Assembly: GCA_900752275.1 (NCBI GenBank)
Contig: CAADUS010000136.1
Span: 1 to 6,329 of the forward strand
DNA length: 6,329 nucleotides
Source: an uncultured Collinsella sp.
Lineage (GTDB): Bacteria > Actinomycetota > Coriobacteriia > Coriobacteriales > Coriobacteriaceae
Direction of reading: 5' to 3'
A model generated the notes under the pieces. That model was not told the origin of the DNA. It saw only the letters and a list, made by a program, of their open reading frames with translations, and ran no database searches. The translations under genes and the position numbers were made by a program. Of this stretch, positions 5,297 through 6,329 are shown piece after piece (within the stretch, counting starts at the first letter, position 1; each line of letters begins with the position of its first letter).

Positions 5297-6214
5297 ATGT
5301 CCAATCATCAGCACACGCTTATCATCGACGGCACCTCGGGCATCAGCGGCGACATGACTGTCGCGGCCCTGCTCGACCTGGGCGCCAGCGAGGAGCACCT
5401 GCGCGAGCAGCTCGCTACGCTGCCGGTCGACGGCTTTACGATCGCCGTCACGCGTGCAAACAAGCATGGCATCGACGCCTGTGATTTCGACGTCCAGCTT
5501 GCAGAGGAGCTCGAGAACCACGACCACGATATGGCCTGGCTCTACGGCAACGAAGCAGCTGTCGAGCACACACACGAGCACGAGCACCACCATCATGACC
5601 ATAGCGAGCACGAACACGAGCACTGCCACGAGCATGACCATGAGGCCCATGGCCATGGCCACGAGGACCACCATCACGCCCATCACCATCACCACCGTTC
5701 TTTGGCGGACGTCACCGCCATCATCGACGGCTCGCAGCTAAGCGATGGCGCCAAGCGTCGTGCGCTCGCCATCTTTACCGCGCTCGCCGCCGCCGAGGCC
5801 AAGGCCCACGGCAAAACGCCCGAGACCGTCATGTTCCACGAGGTAGGCGCCGTCGATTCCATCGTCGACGTCTGCTCTGTCGCCATCTGCCTCGATGACC
5901 TAGGCATTGAGGACATCGTGGTCGAGTCGCTCTCCGAGGGCCACGGCACCATCCACTGTGCCCACGGCCTTATGCCCATTCCCGTCCCCGCTGTCGTCAA
6001 CCTGTGCCAGGCGGGCAATATCGCCCTCACGCCCGCACCGGTCGCCGGCGAGCTCGTGACGCCCACGGGCGCTGCCATCGTCGCCGCACTGCGCACATCC
6101 GAGCACCTGCCGGCTCGCTACCACATCGAAGCCGTCGGCTACGGCGCCGGCAAGCGCCCCTACGAGGGTTGCTCCGGCACGCTCCGTTGTCTACTCGTTC
6201 ACGTGGATGCATAG
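5297..6214 (+). CDS. larC: LarC1-type nickel insertion protein, lacking the LarC2 half
   Basis: This 305-residue protein matches the N-terminal part (LarC1) of LarC, which inserts nickel into the pincer nucleotide precursor. Family marks are SGISGDM (14-20), FHEVGAVDSIVD (180-191), GTIHCAHGLMPIPVPAV (217-233), GELVTPTGAAIV (251-262) and VGYGAGKR (280-287). Residues 91-133 form a metal-binding tract with 25 His in 43 residues, mixed with Asp and Glu. The protein stops at the point where L. plantarum LarC1 ends. In that species frameshifting adds the C-terminal LarC2 domain, which binds CTP. Here neither other frame past the stop encodes LarC2-like sequence, and a TetR gene starts 2 nt later. 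AAGGAG (5285-5290), overlapping the larB stop, supports the start. LarC2 could be encoded elsewhere, or this form could act alone. Confidence 0.88.
   Translation: MSNHQHTLIIDGTSGISGDMTVAALLDLGASEEHLREQLATLPVDGFTIAVTRANKHGIDACDFDVQLAEELENHDHDMAWLYGNEAAVEHTHEHEHHHHDHSEHEHEHCHEHDHEAHGHGHEDHHHAHHHHHRSLADVTAIIDGSQLSDGAKRRALAIFTALAAAEAKAHGKTPETVMFHEVGAVDSIVDVCSVAICLDDLGIEDIVVESLSEGHGTIHCAHGLMPIPVPAVVNLCQAGNIALTPAPVAGELVTPTGAAIVAALRTSEHLPARYHIEAVGYGAGKRPYEGCSGTLRCLLVHVDA
5567..5695 (+). repeat. Low-complexity CAC/CAT/GAG tract coding the His-rich segment of LarC
   Basis: This stretch is dominated by His codons alternating with Glu and Asp codons, within larC. It encodes residues 91-133, with uninterrupted runs of four (97-100) and five (129-133) histidines. 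Such tracts bind or store nickel in several nickel-handling proteins. The simple repeat could vary in length between strains by slippage. Confidence 0.85.
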
Positions 6215-6216
6215 CC

Positions 6217-6329
6217 ATGGATGCCCGCAAAGAAAAAAGCCGCGCTGCCATCGTTGCAGCGTTCTCCGAGCTGCTACGCGAAGAGGATTACGGCAAGATT
6301 ACCGTCGGCGACATCATCGCTCGTGCCCA
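6217..6329 (+). CDS. TetR/AcrR-family transcriptional regulator (N-terminus only)
   Basis: The 37 visible residues fit the start of a TetR-family DNA-binding domain: a first helix with SRAAIVAAFSELLREE, then YGKITVGDIIARA leading into the helix-turn-helix, which lies beyond the window. The ATG is 2 nt after the larC stop codon. I see no good Shine-Dalgarno sequence close upstream, so translation is probably coupled to larC. Membership of the larB-larC operon suggests it controls that operon, perhaps through the TGACATGTCA palindrome before larB. The ligand, length and true target cannot be judged from this fragment. Confidence 0.8.
   Translation, partial: MDARKEKSRAAIVAAFSELLREEDYGKITVGDIIARA

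Noticed and set aside
6190..6329. A programmed frameshift joining larC to a LarC2 frame, as in L. plantarum.
   Set aside because: Neither alternative frame past the larC stop reads like LarC2, while the third gives a convincing TetR N-terminus.

Overview
The window comes from a moderately high-GC bacterial chromosome. Gene content, codon use and the style of the intergenic repeats fit a gut actinobacterium of the class Coriobacteriia, with Collinsella or a relative as my best guess. This is recognition from memory, not a database result. The window holds five complete genes and two genes cut by its edges, and the complete genes look intact.

Left part (1-1465): a divergent sugar-utilisation locus. 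The first 24 codons of an EbgA/LacZ-like GH2 beta-galactosidase run leftward off the window, and a LacI-family regulator runs rightward. Between them are three near-identical palindromic operators (shared 14-mer GTGCAACCGGTTGT) spaced 42 and 45 bp apart. Two of them overlap the predicted -35 element and transcription start of the beta-galactosidase promoter, so the regulator probably represses the enzyme gene and perhaps itself.

Middle (1466-3751): the convergent gap after the regulator holds a tandem array of hairpin-forming units with a 61-62 bp period, then a textbook intrinsic terminator for the leftward aspS gene. aspS encodes a full-length bacterial aspartyl-tRNA synthetase. It carries a histidine at the position associated with non-discriminating enzymes, and a strong two-part hairpin lies just upstream of its ribosome-binding site.

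Right part (3752-6329): serB, a short single-domain phosphoserine phosphatase, is followed by a palindrome-rich promoter region and a tight operon larB-larC-tetR. LarB and LarC make the nickel-pincer nucleotide cofactor of lactate racemase and related enzymes. The larC product is only the N-terminal (LarC1) half, with a long histidine-rich tract. The C-terminal LarC2 half is missing, and a TetR-family regulator gene starts 2 nt after its stop. No larA or larE is in the window.

Most of the window is ordinary core or carbohydrate metabolism. The points most worth a second look are the stand-alone LarC1, the tandem hairpin array, the triple operator, the dyads in front of larB and the aspS leader hairpin.
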